NCBI GenBank assembly: GCA_018266775.1
Contig: JAFDZS010000015.1
Coordinates: 306,434-370,433 of the forward strand
Source of the DNA: Bacteroidota bacterium
GTDB taxonomy: Bacteria > Bacteroidota > Bacteroidia > Chitinophagales > Chitinophagaceae
Direction of reading: 5' to 3'
Length of the DNA stretch: 64,000 nt
The notes beneath the pieces were generated by a model that worked only from the letters and a program-made list of their open reading frames with translations, was not told the DNA's origin and made no database searches. Below are positions 33,414-41,114 of the stretch, in pieces. Every line of letters begins with the position of its first letter. The stretch's first letter is position 1. Both the position numbers and the translations under genes were made by a program.

Positions 33414-34445
33414 ATGAGTACATCACCATCAGTGGCCGTTGTAATTTTAAACTGGAATGGAAGGAAATTTTTAGAACAGTTTCTTCCATCGGTAATGGCA
33501 TCGCTGTACGATAATAAGCGCATCATTGTGGCAGATAATGGATCAACTGATGATTCGGTTTCATTTGTTCGAACACATTACCCGCAGGTGGAGTTACTGC
33601 TGAACAATACCAACGAAGGCTTTGCCAAAGGGTATAACACCGCCTTAAAACAGGTGCAGAGCGATTATTATGTTTTACTGAACAGCGATGTGGAAGTAAC
33701 ACCCAACTGGATTGGGCCGGTAATTACAGTAATGGAAAACGATGCCGCTATCGCAGCCTGCCAACCCAAGGTGCTGGCATGGAACAAAAAAAATGAATTT
33801 GAATATGCCGGTGCCAGCGGTGGCTGGATAGACCGTTACGGCTACCCGTTTATGCGGGGGCGTGTGTTTGATGTTTGTGAAGAAGATAAAGGGCAATACG
33901 ATACACCACAATATTGTTTTTGGGCCAGTGGTGCAGCTTTGTTTGTAAAGGCTGCCGCATATCATGCTGTTGGCGGACTGGATGAATACTTTTTTGCCCA
34001 CCAGGAAGAAATTGATTTGTGCTGGCGTATGCAACTGGCCGGTTACCAGGTAATGGTGCAGCCACAATCGGTCGTGTATCATGTGGGTGGGGGAACACTG
34101 CAAAAAACCAATCCCCGCAAAACATTACTGAACTTCAGGAATAACCTCATCATGTTGTTTAAAAATTACCGTGCAGGAGAACGGTTACTGAAACTGCCGG
34201 TACGTATTGCACTGGATGCAGTTGCGGCCTGGCGGGGATTGCTCGGCGGCGATGTAAAATATTTTATGGCGATAGGGAAAGCGCATATTCAATTCATGGA
34301 ATGGATATTGGTGCATCAGAAAGAATCGGTATTTCCGGCACAGCAAAAAAGGGCGCCATTACAGGGGTATTATCATGGATCAATCATCTGGCAATATTTT
34401 GTAAAAAAGAAAAGCCGCTTTTCAGAAATTGTTGATAACAAATAA
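33414..34445 (+). CDS. family 2 glycosyltransferase (rhamnosyltransferase-like)
   Basis: The 343-residue GT-A enzyme starts VAVVILNWNGRKFLEQFLPS and shows the usual GT2 motifs: IIVADNGSTDDSV, nucleotide-sugar site VLLNSDVEV with a DxD-like SDV, and EIDLCWRMQLAGYQVMVQP (ED/QxxRW-like region). The C-terminal ~100 residues are hydrophobic and may bind the membrane. The family often adds sugars to polysaccharides or LPS. It is not in an obvious polysaccharide cluster. Donor and acceptor unknown. Confidence 0.85.
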   Translation: MSTSPSVAVVILNWNGRKFLEQFLPSVMASLYDNKRIIVADNGSTDDSVSFVRTHYPQVELLLNNTNEGFAKGYNTALKQVQSDYYVLLNSDVEVTPNWIGPVITVMENDAAIAACQPKVLAWNKKNEFEYAGASGGWIDRYGYPFMRGRVFDVCEEDKGQYDTPQYCFWASGAALFVKAAAYHAVGGLDEYFFAHQEEIDLCWRMQLAGYQVMVQPQSVVYHVGGGTLQKTNPRKTLLNFRNNLIMLFKNYRAGERLLKLPVRIALDAVAAWRGLLGGDVKYFMAIGKAHIQFMEWILVHQKESVFPAQQKRAPLQGYYHGSIIWQYFVKKKSRFSEIVDNK

Positions 34446-34491
34446 GTTTTTTCAGCAGTTACTCCTTATTTTTGCAGGGCAAATAAAAAAT

Positions 34492-34695
34492 ATGGAACAG
34501 GAAATTATAGAAACTTCACATAAAGATTTTACACATAACTGGGTATCATCTTCACGTTTCATCTGGTTTTGCCAGGTTTTTTTAGCACTTGCATTTGTAA
34601 TTGGAATGTGCTACAATTTGTATACTCACCGTTACAAAGGACATCCTGAAGTGAATGTACCGGAAAATACCCTGTACAATCCAAAATACAAGTAA
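34492..34695 (+). CDS. small single-pass membrane protein
   Basis: The 67-residue protein starts at the ATG at 34492 (MEQEIIETSHKD), preceded by TATTTTTG at 34467-34474 (-7-like). It has one transmembrane helix (about 23-42; FIWFCQVFLALAFVIGM) and a short hydrophilic C-terminus. No family is recognised. It may be real because the -7 box and start are well placed. Confidence 0.5.
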   Translation: MEQEIIETSHKDFTHNWVSSSRFIWFCQVFLALAFVIGMCYNLYTHRYKGHPEVNVPENTLYNPKYK

Positions 34696-34701
34696 AATTA
34701 T

Positions 34702-34732
34702 TTTGTTGTAGTGATTACAACCCTTATTTTTG
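34702..34732 (+). promoter_or_regulatory. -33/-7 promoter of the tRNA-Gly/tRNA-Leu unit
   Basis: TTTG at 34702-34705 is separated by 19 bases from TATTTTTG at 34725-34732, the best match to the Bacteroidota -33/-7 pair in the window. The expected start near 34737 would give a leader of about 90 bases before tRNA-Gly, containing two palindromes. Confidence 0.7.
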
Positions 34733-34755
34733 CCGTCCGAAAAAACGGTACAGTA

Positions 34756-34819
34756 CTTTGAAGCTCCAGCTTCAAAGGAAAAAATTAAGTTCTTTAACAC
34801 TGGAAGCTGTAGCTTCCAG
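34756..34819. repeat. paired palindromes in tRNA leader
   Basis: Two short palindromes lie in the leader: CTTTGAAGCT-CC-AGCTTCAAAG (34756-34777) and CTGGAAGCT-GT-AGCTTCCAG (34800-34819). They share the core GAAGCTnnAGCTTC. Two-base loops and the shared core suggest a REP-like family distinct from the RAYT-linked one at 51.8-52.6 kb. Confidence 0.6.
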
Positions 34820-34825
34820 GTACAA

Positions 34826-34901
<76 letters not shown>

Positions 34902-34906
34902 AAATC

Positions 34907-34930
34907 ATCCCGGACTTCCGGGATTTTTTT
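34907..34930 (+). terminator. terminator-like hairpin between tRNAs
   Basis: ATCCCGGA and TCCGGGAT pair around CT and are followed by a run of eight T residues. It lies between tRNA-Gly and tRNA-Leu(UAA), so read-through or a second promoter would be needed for the second tRNA. Confidence 0.75.
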
Positions 34931-34967
34931 TCACTTGCTGGAAACAGCGGTGAATAAAGACTGTGTC

Positions 34968-35053
34968 ACTCGGGTGGTGGAACTGGTAGACACGCAGGAC
35001 TTAAAATCCTGTTTGCAGCAATGCAAGTGTGGGTTCAACTCCCATCCCGAGTA
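34968..35053 (+). tRNA. tRNA-Leu (anticodon UAA)
   Basis: The 86-nucleotide class II tRNA has acceptor ACTCGGG/CCCGAGT, D loop TGGAACTGGTAGACACG, anticodon stem CAGGA/TCCTG enclosing CTTAAAA (anticodon TAA), a long variable arm, and T loop GGTTCAACTCC. The 5' base is A rather than G, and CCA is not encoded. Confidence 0.9.
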
Positions 35054-35059
35054 CTGAAT

Positions 35060-35086
35060 AAAAGCCCTGGTTTTACCGGGGCTTTT
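35060..35086 (+). terminator. terminator of tRNA-Leu(UAA)
   Basis: AAAAGCCC and GGGCTTTT flank an inner GG/CC stem with one T-G wobble, and the T run continues to 35088. It lies 7 bases after the tRNA. Confidence 0.8.
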
Positions 35087-35135
35087 TTATTCGACTATAG
35101 CAAACAAGGGTACTTGCATTTTAACTGAGTACAGC

Positions 35136-35399
35136 ATGAAGTATACAAATTCGATAAATTATCTTCTTGTATTTTTTGTTGCTGTAGTGAGTTCGTACAA
35201 AAATAAATCTACCCCCGATTTTTACCGTGGTGCAAAACAATCAGACGTGTACCGTATCCCTTTAATTGAACCTATTGAAATCATTTCTGCTGACAAGTTT
35301 AATTGGTCAATGAAATTAACTTACTATAACATTGGGTTAGTAGATAATGCCGGCGGTATAAAAAAAATCAGGAATCAGCCATGGAGTTATCGTTCTTAA
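35136..35399 (+). CDS. small putative exported protein
   Basis: This 87-residue reading frame starts with a hydrophobic stretch (NYLLVFFVAVVSSY, about 7-22) that could be a signal or anchor, then a short polar region with DFYRGAKQSDVYRIPLIEPI and MKLTYYNIGLV. No family is recognised. It ends at 35399 with no clear promoter. It could be a gene fragment in the accessory region. Confidence 0.35.
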   Translation: MKYTNSINYLLVFFVAVVSSYKNKSTPDFYRGAKQSDVYRIPLIEPIEIISADKFNWSMKLTYYNIGLVDNAGGIKKIRNQPWSYRS

Positions 35400-35734
35400 T
35401 GCCTCATTAACTTACATACTTAATATAATGAGTCAGGCATGGTTTATTGTTTGAATGCCTTTACAGTTTAAACCGCTGCCTCAAATAATTCTCACATATC
35501 CATCAAATACACCTACCTTTAAGCCCCACGCAGGCAACTGCCTTTGCTGTACCTGGACCGGTTGAGATTCATTTCTTCTCAACTTCAGTTACCGCTTTTA
35601 CAGCCGCCATTTTGTAATGCACTTGCAGTACATGAAAATGGATAACAGTAACATGGGTATTCAGTTACAACGCAACACATCATTTGCGTAAACGTGTTCG
35701 GGGATTTTATATCATTCATCTAACCAAAATAACT
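35400..35734. other. intergenic, no gene seen
   Basis: Nothing convincing is visible between the small exported ORF and the cold-shock protein. A run of T-rich sequence precedes the cold-shock ATG, and no perfect hairpin is apparent. Confidence 0.4.
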
Positions 35735-36163
35735 ATGGCAGAATCGTTTTCAAAAAAGGAAAAACCAAAAAAGAAAATTCAACAAAGACAGGAGAAAGCA
35801 GAAAAAATGAGGGAACGAAAAGCCACTATGCAAAAGGGCAGGCCCATTGAAGAAATGATGGCTTACCTGGATGAAAATGGCAACCTGAGTAATACACCAC
35901 CGGGCACCAGGCCGGCAAAACCAGCCTATGAAAACAGAAGCTACAACATCAAGGATACTGCAGCTTTATTGTTCACCGGAGTAGTCAGTTTTTTTAATAC
36001 GGCAAAAGGGTATGGCTTTATCAACGACAGCCAAAATGGAAAGCGGGTATTTGTACACAGCAATAACCTTCTGCAACCTGTGCAGGAAGGAGATGAAGTG
36101 ATGTATCACACCAGAAAAACAGATAAAGGCTGGGAAGCAGTACAGGTACGTAAAAAGCAATAA
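35735..36163 (+). CDS. cold-shock-domain protein with basic N-terminal extension
   Basis: The 142-residue protein starts MAESFSKKEKPKKKIQQRQE, a Lys/Arg/Gln-rich coiled extension of about 70 residues with a proline-rich linker, then a cold-shock domain: GVVSFFNTAKGYGFINDSQN (RNP1-like KGYGFI) and KRVFVHSNNLL (RNP2-like VFVH). Such proteins bind single-stranded RNA or DNA. The ATG at 35735 is favoured over one 17 codons upstream. The RRM protein follows on the opposite strand, an RNA-binding neighbourhood. Confidence 0.85.
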   Translation: MAESFSKKEKPKKKIQQRQEKAEKMRERKATMQKGRPIEEMMAYLDENGNLSNTPPGTRPAKPAYENRSYNIKDTAALLFTGVVSFFNTAKGYGFINDSQNGKRVFVHSNNLLQPVQEGDEVMYHTRKTDKGWEAVQVRKKQ

Positions 36164-36362
36164 ATTACCATCTCCATAAATACCATTGCCATGTAAACAT
36201 AACAGGTGTTGTGCATGTTAACAGTATAAAAACAAATAAAGGCCGTGTCAATGCCTGTTGACCGGCCTTCAAATAGCTATCGCAGGCAAACAATATTGCC
36301 GTACTAATTTTTACTTAATACAAACAGGATTGTCTGCCTTTGAAAAAGTATACCTATTGAAA

Positions 36363-36683
36363 TTAATACCTTCTGTTGCCATAACCACCGCCACCAAAGG
36401 AGCGTTTGTTACCGCCGCTGCTGAAGCCATTGCTTCTTTCTGCTTTTTCGCGGGCAATGGAAACTGAAACAGCCCTGCCTTCAATCTCTTTACCATTCAG
36501 TTTTTTGATGGCATCGTTGCCATCATCTTCTGAAGGCATTTCAACAAACCCAAAACCGCGTGAACGGCCACTTTCCCGGTCGGTAACCACTTTGGCAGAT
36601 TCTACTGTTCCAAAGGGTGTAAATAAATCATTCAGCTCTGTATCACCTGTGTTAAAGCTTAAATTAGAAACATAAATTTTCAT
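36363..36683 (-). CDS. Bacteroidota-type RRM RNA-binding protein
   Basis: The 106-residue protein is a single RRM: RNP2 MKIYVSNLSF at the very start, RNP1 RGFGFVEM near residue 43, and a Gly/Arg/Ser-rich tail (RSFGGGGYGNRRY). Such one-RRM proteins are common and often multi-copy in Bacteroidota and bind RNA. The ATG at 36683 is used because RNP2 begins there. An upstream in-frame extension lacks relatives. Confidence 0.9.
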   Translation of the reverse strand: MKIYVSNLSFNTGDTELNDLFTPFGTVESAKVVTDRESGRSRGFGFVEMPSEDDGNDAIKKLNGKEIEGRAVSVSIAREKAERSNGFSSGGNKRSFGGGGYGNRRY

Positions 36684-36987
36684 ACTCTTTTTTTTATAAA
36701 ATGTAATAATAAAATACCAGTGATAAGAGTGAATGAAGCGGACTATAGAGGAGTAAAGTGTTACGTTGGAGTAAAAGTTGTACTGTCTGAGAAAGCTTAA
36801 AATACTATGATCACCCGGCAAAGGTATGCTTTATTGATAAGAGCGGTCTTTTTATTTTATGCAACGCGGTATTTGCAACCAATTGCTGAATAGGCCGGCT
36901 TGTAAAGCGCTCATCTTTACGGTGATGCACATTCTTTTTTAACGGTAATATATTTTATTCCGAACTTTACGGTTCAATAGAAAAACC
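36684..36987. other. intergenic at accessory-island edge
   Basis: No coding region is convincing between the RRM gene and the gene fragment at 36988. The right part probably contains the fragment's former promoter (a TATTTTATT stretch near 36950). No strong repeat is visible. Confidence 0.4.
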
Positions 36988-37281
36988 ATGAATCCCATCA
37001 AAGTCATCATCACAGGCGCTACCGGTATGGTAGGCGAAGGTGTACTGTTTGAGTGCCTGCAAAACCCCAATGTGCAGGAAGTGCTGATTGTTTCCAGAAA
37101 GCATTATGATATGCAGCACCATAAACTGAAAGAACTGCTGGTGCCCTTGTTGGTAGCCACTCTTCGTCCAGCCAAAGCCGTTGTTGTGTATCGAAGGGCA
37201 GATAAAGTGCGATGCTGTACCAACAACATTGTGCTATACAAAGGTTGTAACAAATTAAAAATAGTAAAACCATCGGTTTAA
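36988..37281 (+). pseudogene. truncated 5' copy of NAD(P)-binding (Rossmann) gene
   Basis: The first 53 codons are the same protein sequence as the intact gene at 39945, including the Rossmann loop TGATGMVGEG. The 157 shared bases differ at five sites, all synonymous. Homology stops at 37145 (after LKELLVP), where an 81-bp element begins; the frame then runs into unrelated sequence (about 44 residues) and stops. The original gene was therefore cut at codon 53. It lies just upstream of the Rhs tip. Confidence 0.85.
37147..37227 (+). repeat. 81-bp element, copy 1 (9-bp TIRs)
   Basis: The segment begins TTGTTGGTAG and ends with TACCAACAAC; the outer 9 bases TTGTTGGTA and TACCAACAA are perfect inverted repeats. 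A second 81-bp copy lies at 39717, about 79 percent identical by hand count (17 differences). It exactly follows the truncation point of the NAD-binding gene copy. It resembles a MITE-like element; no target duplication was found. Confidence 0.75.
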
Positions 37282-37287
37282 AAGCTG

Positions 37288-38331
37288 GTGGCTTTTTGCA
37301 TATTTAATAATAAAAAGTTCTTTGATTTTTATCCATTCGGAATGGTACTGCCTGGCAGGAAGTATAGTGCTGGAAGTGGCTATAAGTATGGGTTTAATGG
37401 ACAGGAGAAAGAAAAAGAAATTAATGACAATATCATCACTGCAGAATTTTGGGAATACGAAACAAGAATAGCAAGAAGATGGAATATTGATCCCGTAATA
37501 AAAACTTATGAAAGTCCATGTTCAACTTTTGAAAATTGCCCGTTATACATAATGGATCATAATGGAGCTGATTCAACCTTGGCGAGTGGGAGCAACTCAT
37601 GGCAATGGAAAATTGAAAAATTGGATACTTATAAAAGTATAGTTAAAAGAACAGGAATAAAACTTAAAGACCTTATGAAATGGAACAATATCAAATCAAC
37701 TAAAGTGCCATTAGTTGTTGGCAATTCGCTAAATTTATCTGATCCAAGTATTTGTCCCATGTCAGATGCGGTACCGCCTATTAATATTAATAACGTTGGT
37801 ACTGTGTCAGTTATTAGATATCAGAATAACGAAATCTATCTTACTTTATGCCCGAATGATGAAAAGGAGAAAGATAGTTATAAATGGTTTCAAACCTATG
37901 AAACAAATGATCCGGTTCAAAGACCTCCAACAATGAAGTATCCAAATGGAGGAGATCCCAACAGGGCATTAGTAAGCCCTCCCTACGAGGGAAATGACAT
38001 TGATGGCGGTATGAGAGCTGCCGCTATGGCTAATAAGTTGAAACTCGTATTTTCAGAAAAAGCTTCTGATCCAAATAAAGTTTCGACATTGGATCAACCA
38101 CAACGACCCCCAACCTCTACTGGTACCATTTGGTGGAACGGCACTTTAAGTATTGTAAAAAAAGTCAATAAAAATTATGTCGTAGTAGCGACTTTCACTT
38201 ATGGATTTACTGTACATCCAAACGGAGATCAATATACACATGCTTTGGAATTTAATCCAGTAAGAGATAAAAATTCTGCGGCTGCAAAATCCCATCAAGA
38301 AAAACTAGACAATTTTTCACTAACTCATTAA
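37288..38331 (+). CDS. orphan Rhs tip with LysM-like segment
   Basis: The 347-residue frame looks like the 3' end of an Rhs gene without its upstream body. The first 95 residues are an Rhs core: PFGMVLPGRKYSAGSGYKYG, FNGQEKEKEI, RRWNIDPV and a terminal IMDHNGADS (DPxGxD-like). Residues about 105-151 resemble a LysM domain (DTYKSIVKRTGIKLKDLMKW). The rest (about 160-347), presumably the toxic tip, has no recognised catalytic motif. The start is unclear (GTG at 37288 or ATG at 37342). It is followed 4 bases later by a candidate immunity gene. Confidence 0.75.
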   Translation: MAFCIFNNKKFFDFYPFGMVLPGRKYSAGSGYKYGFNGQEKEKEINDNIITAEFWEYETRIARRWNIDPVIKTYESPCSTFENCPLYIMDHNGADSTLASGSNSWQWKIEKLDTYKSIVKRTGIKLKDLMKWNNIKSTKVPLVVGNSLNLSDPSICPMSDAVPPININNVGTVSVIRYQNNEIYLTLCPNDEKEKDSYKWFQTYETNDPVQRPPTMKYPNGGDPNRALVSPPYEGNDIDGGMRAAAMANKLKLVFSEKASDPNKVSTLDQPQRPPTSTGTIWWNGTLSIVKKVNKNYVVVATFTYGFTVHPNGDQYTHALEFNPVRDKNSAAAKSHQEKLDNFSLTH

Positions 38332-38335
38332 TCAT

Positions 38336-38833
38336 ATGAAAATAAAATTTATCGTCTTAATAGTATCAATTATACTTTCAAAATTTTCGAATTGTCAAAC
38401 CACTGGAATATTAATAACCTTTAATTTGGAGGGGAAAGCGTTCTCCTCTGTAATAATTGCGACGGATGCAACCGACTCAATAATGATAGATGAACTGTTG
38501 CAGATGAAATATCGAAAGTTTGGCATCGTTCTATATAATTACGCTGAAACAAAAGCGAATGATTATTCTCCTATACTAAACTATTTTCTAAAGTCCGACT
38601 CTACGATATTGAGTAGCCAAGAAAATATAGAAGGTGAGAATGTTGCTACAATTTCCATTTTGAGACAGGCAAAAGAACAAAATCAATATATTCACTTCAA
38701 GACAGTAGCAAGTACCCTTTCTTATTTTCAGAATTTCAAAGAAAAGCTGCAAGAGTTTTCGAATAATAAAGACTTATTACGTATTATTAATGATAGAATT
38801 GAGGTGATAAATGCGCTAAAAAAACATAATTAA
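38336..38833 (+). CDS. candidate immunity protein with signal peptide
   Basis: The 165-residue protein starts with a Sec signal peptide (about 1-20, MKIKFIVLIVSIILSKFSNC) and has no known domain. It begins 4 bases after the Rhs-tip stop, the position of the immunity gene in Rhs toxin pairs. A periplasmic immunity protein agrees with the LysM-like region in the tip, which suggests a periplasmic target. The role is inferred from position. Confidence 0.5.
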   Translation: MKIKFIVLIVSIILSKFSNCQTTGILITFNLEGKAFSSVIIATDATDSIMIDELLQMKYRKFGIVLYNYAETKANDYSPILNYFLKSDSTILSSQENIEGENVATISILRQAKEQNQYIHFKTVASTLSYFQNFKEKLQEFSNNKDLLRIINDRIEVINALKKHN

Positions 38834-38869
38834 TTCCCGTACCTTACGACGAAAAAATTATACTTTTTA

Positions 38870-39382
38870 TTGGAACGAATTTATGGGGAGCTTACACAAG
38901 ATATAAAATACCCTCAAGATTCAATTTATAAGTATCATATTCGACAAGCAACAGAAAATAAGCTTTTTCTGTACAAGAAAAGTTTTGATTCTTCAATTTT
39001 TAGAAAAATATTTTTTGACACCATAGGACACGTGATAAAACAGGAAGAAGATTTTAATGCAAATAATGTGCCCAGGAGTGTCTTAACATATGAATATGAT
39101 ATGATAGATAACGATACAGGATACACAGAAATCATTAAATCTAAAAAAAAGGTCGCAAATAATGCAATAGAGTTTACTGATATTAAATTTAATCCTATTA
39201 AAGTGAGTTTTAATTTTGAGTCGAATAGTCGTAACATTTCATCAATTGAAAAAATAGACAATGTTGGAAATACAGAAACAATCAAATATACGTATAATAG
39301 TTATGGACAAATAGAAAAAAAAGAGGTATTTAGGAATAAAGTATTGAAGGAAATTATAACCGTGAACTATTCATTTTATTGA
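38870..39382 (+). CDS. uncharacterised protein in Rhs-tip cassette
   Basis: This 170-residue frame starts at a TTG at 38870, with no better ATG in frame. It contains YD-repeat-like stretches (DTIGHVIKQEEDF and TYNSYGQIEKKEVF), as in Rhs relatives, and no signal peptide in the visible frame. The 5' end may be truncated or frameshifted. It could be a second orphan immunity or a remnant of an Rhs-like gene. Confidence 0.4.
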   Translation: MERIYGELTQDIKYPQDSIYKYHIRQATENKLFLYKKSFDSSIFRKIFFDTIGHVIKQEEDFNANNVPRSVLTYEYDMIDNDTGYTEIIKSKKKVANNAIEFTDIKFNPIKVSFNFESNSRNISSIEKIDNVGNTETIKYTYNSYGQIEKKEVFRNKVLKEIITVNYSFY

Positions 39383-39581
39383 GAAACGGATGCATACAAA
39401 AAGGTGTATGCTTAATTTATCTTTACCTTTATGAATGACCTCATACTAAAATTAAATTTTCCTAAATGTAATTGATGGAGATTGTTTAATACTATTACAT
39501 GAAATAGTCAAGACTTTATCTGACAGTTGGGATTAACTTTAAGTAGCGAAACTTAATTAACTAACTCCAAAAAGTCAGATT

Positions 39582-39711
39582 ATGAAATCAGAGACTAAAT
39601 TAATCAAGACCAAATTAGGATTGCTCAATTTAGCAGAGTATTTGCAATGAGTTCAAAGCCTGTAGATTAATGTGTAGGCCTGGATAGTTCTTACAAGATA
39701 AAAAAGTTGTT
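39582..39711 (+). pseudogene. decayed 5' fragment of IS481-type transposase
   Basis: The frame starts MKSETKLIKTKLGLLNLAEY, like IS481-family transposases (MNSEARVIRTKVGLLKLAQE in relatives from memory). It breaks within 25 codons, after which a shifted frame continues with recognisable pieces (MSSKPVD and VGLDSSYKIKKLF) that match the next part of the helix-turn-helix region (VSKACRVMGYSRDSFYRFKEL-like). No further transposase sequence follows. The possible left end is TCTGACAG near 39520. It immediately precedes copy 2 of the 81-bp element. Confidence 0.6.
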
Positions 39712-39716
39712 CGCCT

Positions 39717-39797
39717 TTGTTGGTAGTCACTCTACGCCCCGCAAACGCCGTTGTTCGGTATCGAAGGGATGGATATGAGCGATGGCGTACCAACAAC
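39717..39797 (+). repeat. 81-bp element, copy 2 (9-bp TIRs)
   Basis: Same length as copy 1 at 37147, with the same TTGTTGGTA ... TACCAACAA ends and 17 differences. It lies directly after the IS481 fragment and 147 bases upstream of the intact NAD-binding gene, so the two copies flank the 2.5-kb Rhs-tip module. Confidence 0.75.
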
Positions 39798-39944
39798 TAC
39801 GACCTGAACAAAAAGTCCACCGATTCAAACATCATTGATCAGCAGTAAACAAATTTAAAGTACGGTAATCACATTATTCATTTGCATGTGTTAAAGTGTA
39901 GGAATTCATTTTTATCCCGACCTTTGCTATTCAAATTCCCAATC

Positions 39945-40601
39945 ATGAATCCCATCAAAGTCATCATCACAGGTGCTACCGGTATGGTAGGCGAAGGTGT
40001 ACTGTTCGAGTGCCTGCAAAACCCCAATGTGCAGGAAGTGCTGATTGTTTCCAGAAAGCATTATGATATGCAACACCACAAACTGAAAGAATTGCTGGTG
40101 CCGGATTTTTTTTCGTTAGATCAATATGCAGCAAGTATCATCGGGTACCAGGCCTGCTTTTTTTGTGCAGGCATCAGCTCTGTGGGTATGAAGGAAGATA
40201 AATACCGGTACATTACGTATGATACCACGATGGCATTTGCACAATCGTTATTGAAAGTAAATCCCAATATGGTTTTCACTTATGTATCTGGCAGTCATAC
40301 CGACAGTAGTGAACAGGGCCGCATTATGTGGGCAAGGGTAAAAGGCAAAACAGAAAATGATTTGGCTAAACTGCCCTTTAAAGCGGAATATAATTTCAGG
40401 CCGGGTGGTATGCTGCCTTTTGAAGGACAAAAAAACTGGAAGCCGGCATATAAAATCATAGTGCAAATCATAAAAGTATTTGCGCCATCAAAAGTAATCA
40501 CCATGCATGAGCTGGGGCTTGCCATGATCAATGCCGCAACAGCCGGTTATAGTAAAAACATTTTGGAGATTGCAGATATTAAGGCGTTGGCAGGGGGGTG
40601 A
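39945..40601 (+). CDS. NAD(P)-binding Rossmann-fold protein
   Basis: The 218-residue protein is an atypical short-chain/NAD(P)H-binding protein with the nucleotide loop TGATGMVGEG at residues 10-19 and a HTDSSEQGRIMWARVKGKTE region in the second half. It resembles NAD-dependent epimerase/NmrA-like relatives. The ATG at 39945 is used because it is the start shared with the truncated copy at 36988. Its substrate is unknown. A C-poor repeat follows the stop. Confidence 0.8.
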   Translation: MNPIKVIITGATGMVGEGVLFECLQNPNVQEVLIVSRKHYDMQHHKLKELLVPDFFSLDQYAASIIGYQACFFCAGISSVGMKEDKYRYITYDTTMAFAQSLLKVNPNMVFTYVSGSHTDSSEQGRIMWARVKGKTENDLAKLPFKAEYNFRPGGMLPFEGQKNWKPAYKIIVQIIKVFAPSKVITMHELGLAMINAATAGYSKNILEIADIKALAGG

Positions 40602-40684
40602 TGGTGAAAGGTCAATGGTGAACTGAGCTGTGTGTGGGGAAGTTGAATATTGAGCGTTGAACATTGATTATTGAGCATTAATCA
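40602..40684 (+). repeat. C-poor simple repeat after stop codon
   Basis: Degenerate units such as TGGTGAAAGGTCAATGGTGA and GAACATTGATTATTGAGCAT follow the stop codon. The phrase GGTCAATGGTGAA also occurs, in the same sense orientation, after the glmM stop at 53985. Confidence 0.6.
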
Positions 40685-40722
40685 TTTAATGCCAGTTAAA
40701 CTGCCATCTGTACTGATAACAA

Positions 40723-41034
40723 TCATCTCTTTTCTTCCTGCTTTTTGCGGCATCCTGAATAATTTTGTTCCTGTTCTTTCGTTACAATAATGACCGAACA
40801 AAATCTTAAAGTTTTTTTGCAGGTAAGCCGATAAGACGCCAGGGTTGAAGCTTTCGAAACTTTCGCCTTACTGCCTTCCCGGCTATTCATTGAAACAATA
40901 CTTTTAAGGTAAGTTCTGGTTATCAATAAACCGTTATGCGCCCTGATTACCCCGGAAAAATTTTCCCTGACCTGAGGTTGAATTATATCTTCCTCCTCGT
41001 GGCACTCGCTACCGATAATGTCCGATAAAAGCAC
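40723..41034 (-). pseudogene. possible LytTR-domain relic
   Basis: This 103-residue frame opens with a GTG and contains GVIRAHNGLLITRTYLKSIV, which resembles the DNA-contacting half of LytTR domains (such as RIHNSYLINLNYI), and a weak SKASTLASYRLTCKKTL that could match the basic end of that domain. No response-regulator receiver is present. It is not under an obvious promoter. It may be a decayed regulator fragment or not real. Confidence 0.25.
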
Positions 41035-41114
41035 TTTTTTTACATTTTCTTTATTTCATCAATACGTAATGATACCATGTACAGTATTACTGTCATTACG
41101 GCAACCATTACACT

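Noticed and set aside
35136..35399. possible phage gene
   Set aside because: The small frame has only a hydrophobic start and no phage-like neighbours, so no phage claim is made.
37147..39797. 81-bp elements as integron attC sites
   Set aside because: Length and hairpin ends are suggestive, but the ends do not match the RYYYAAC and GTTRRRY core sites, and no integron integrase is present.
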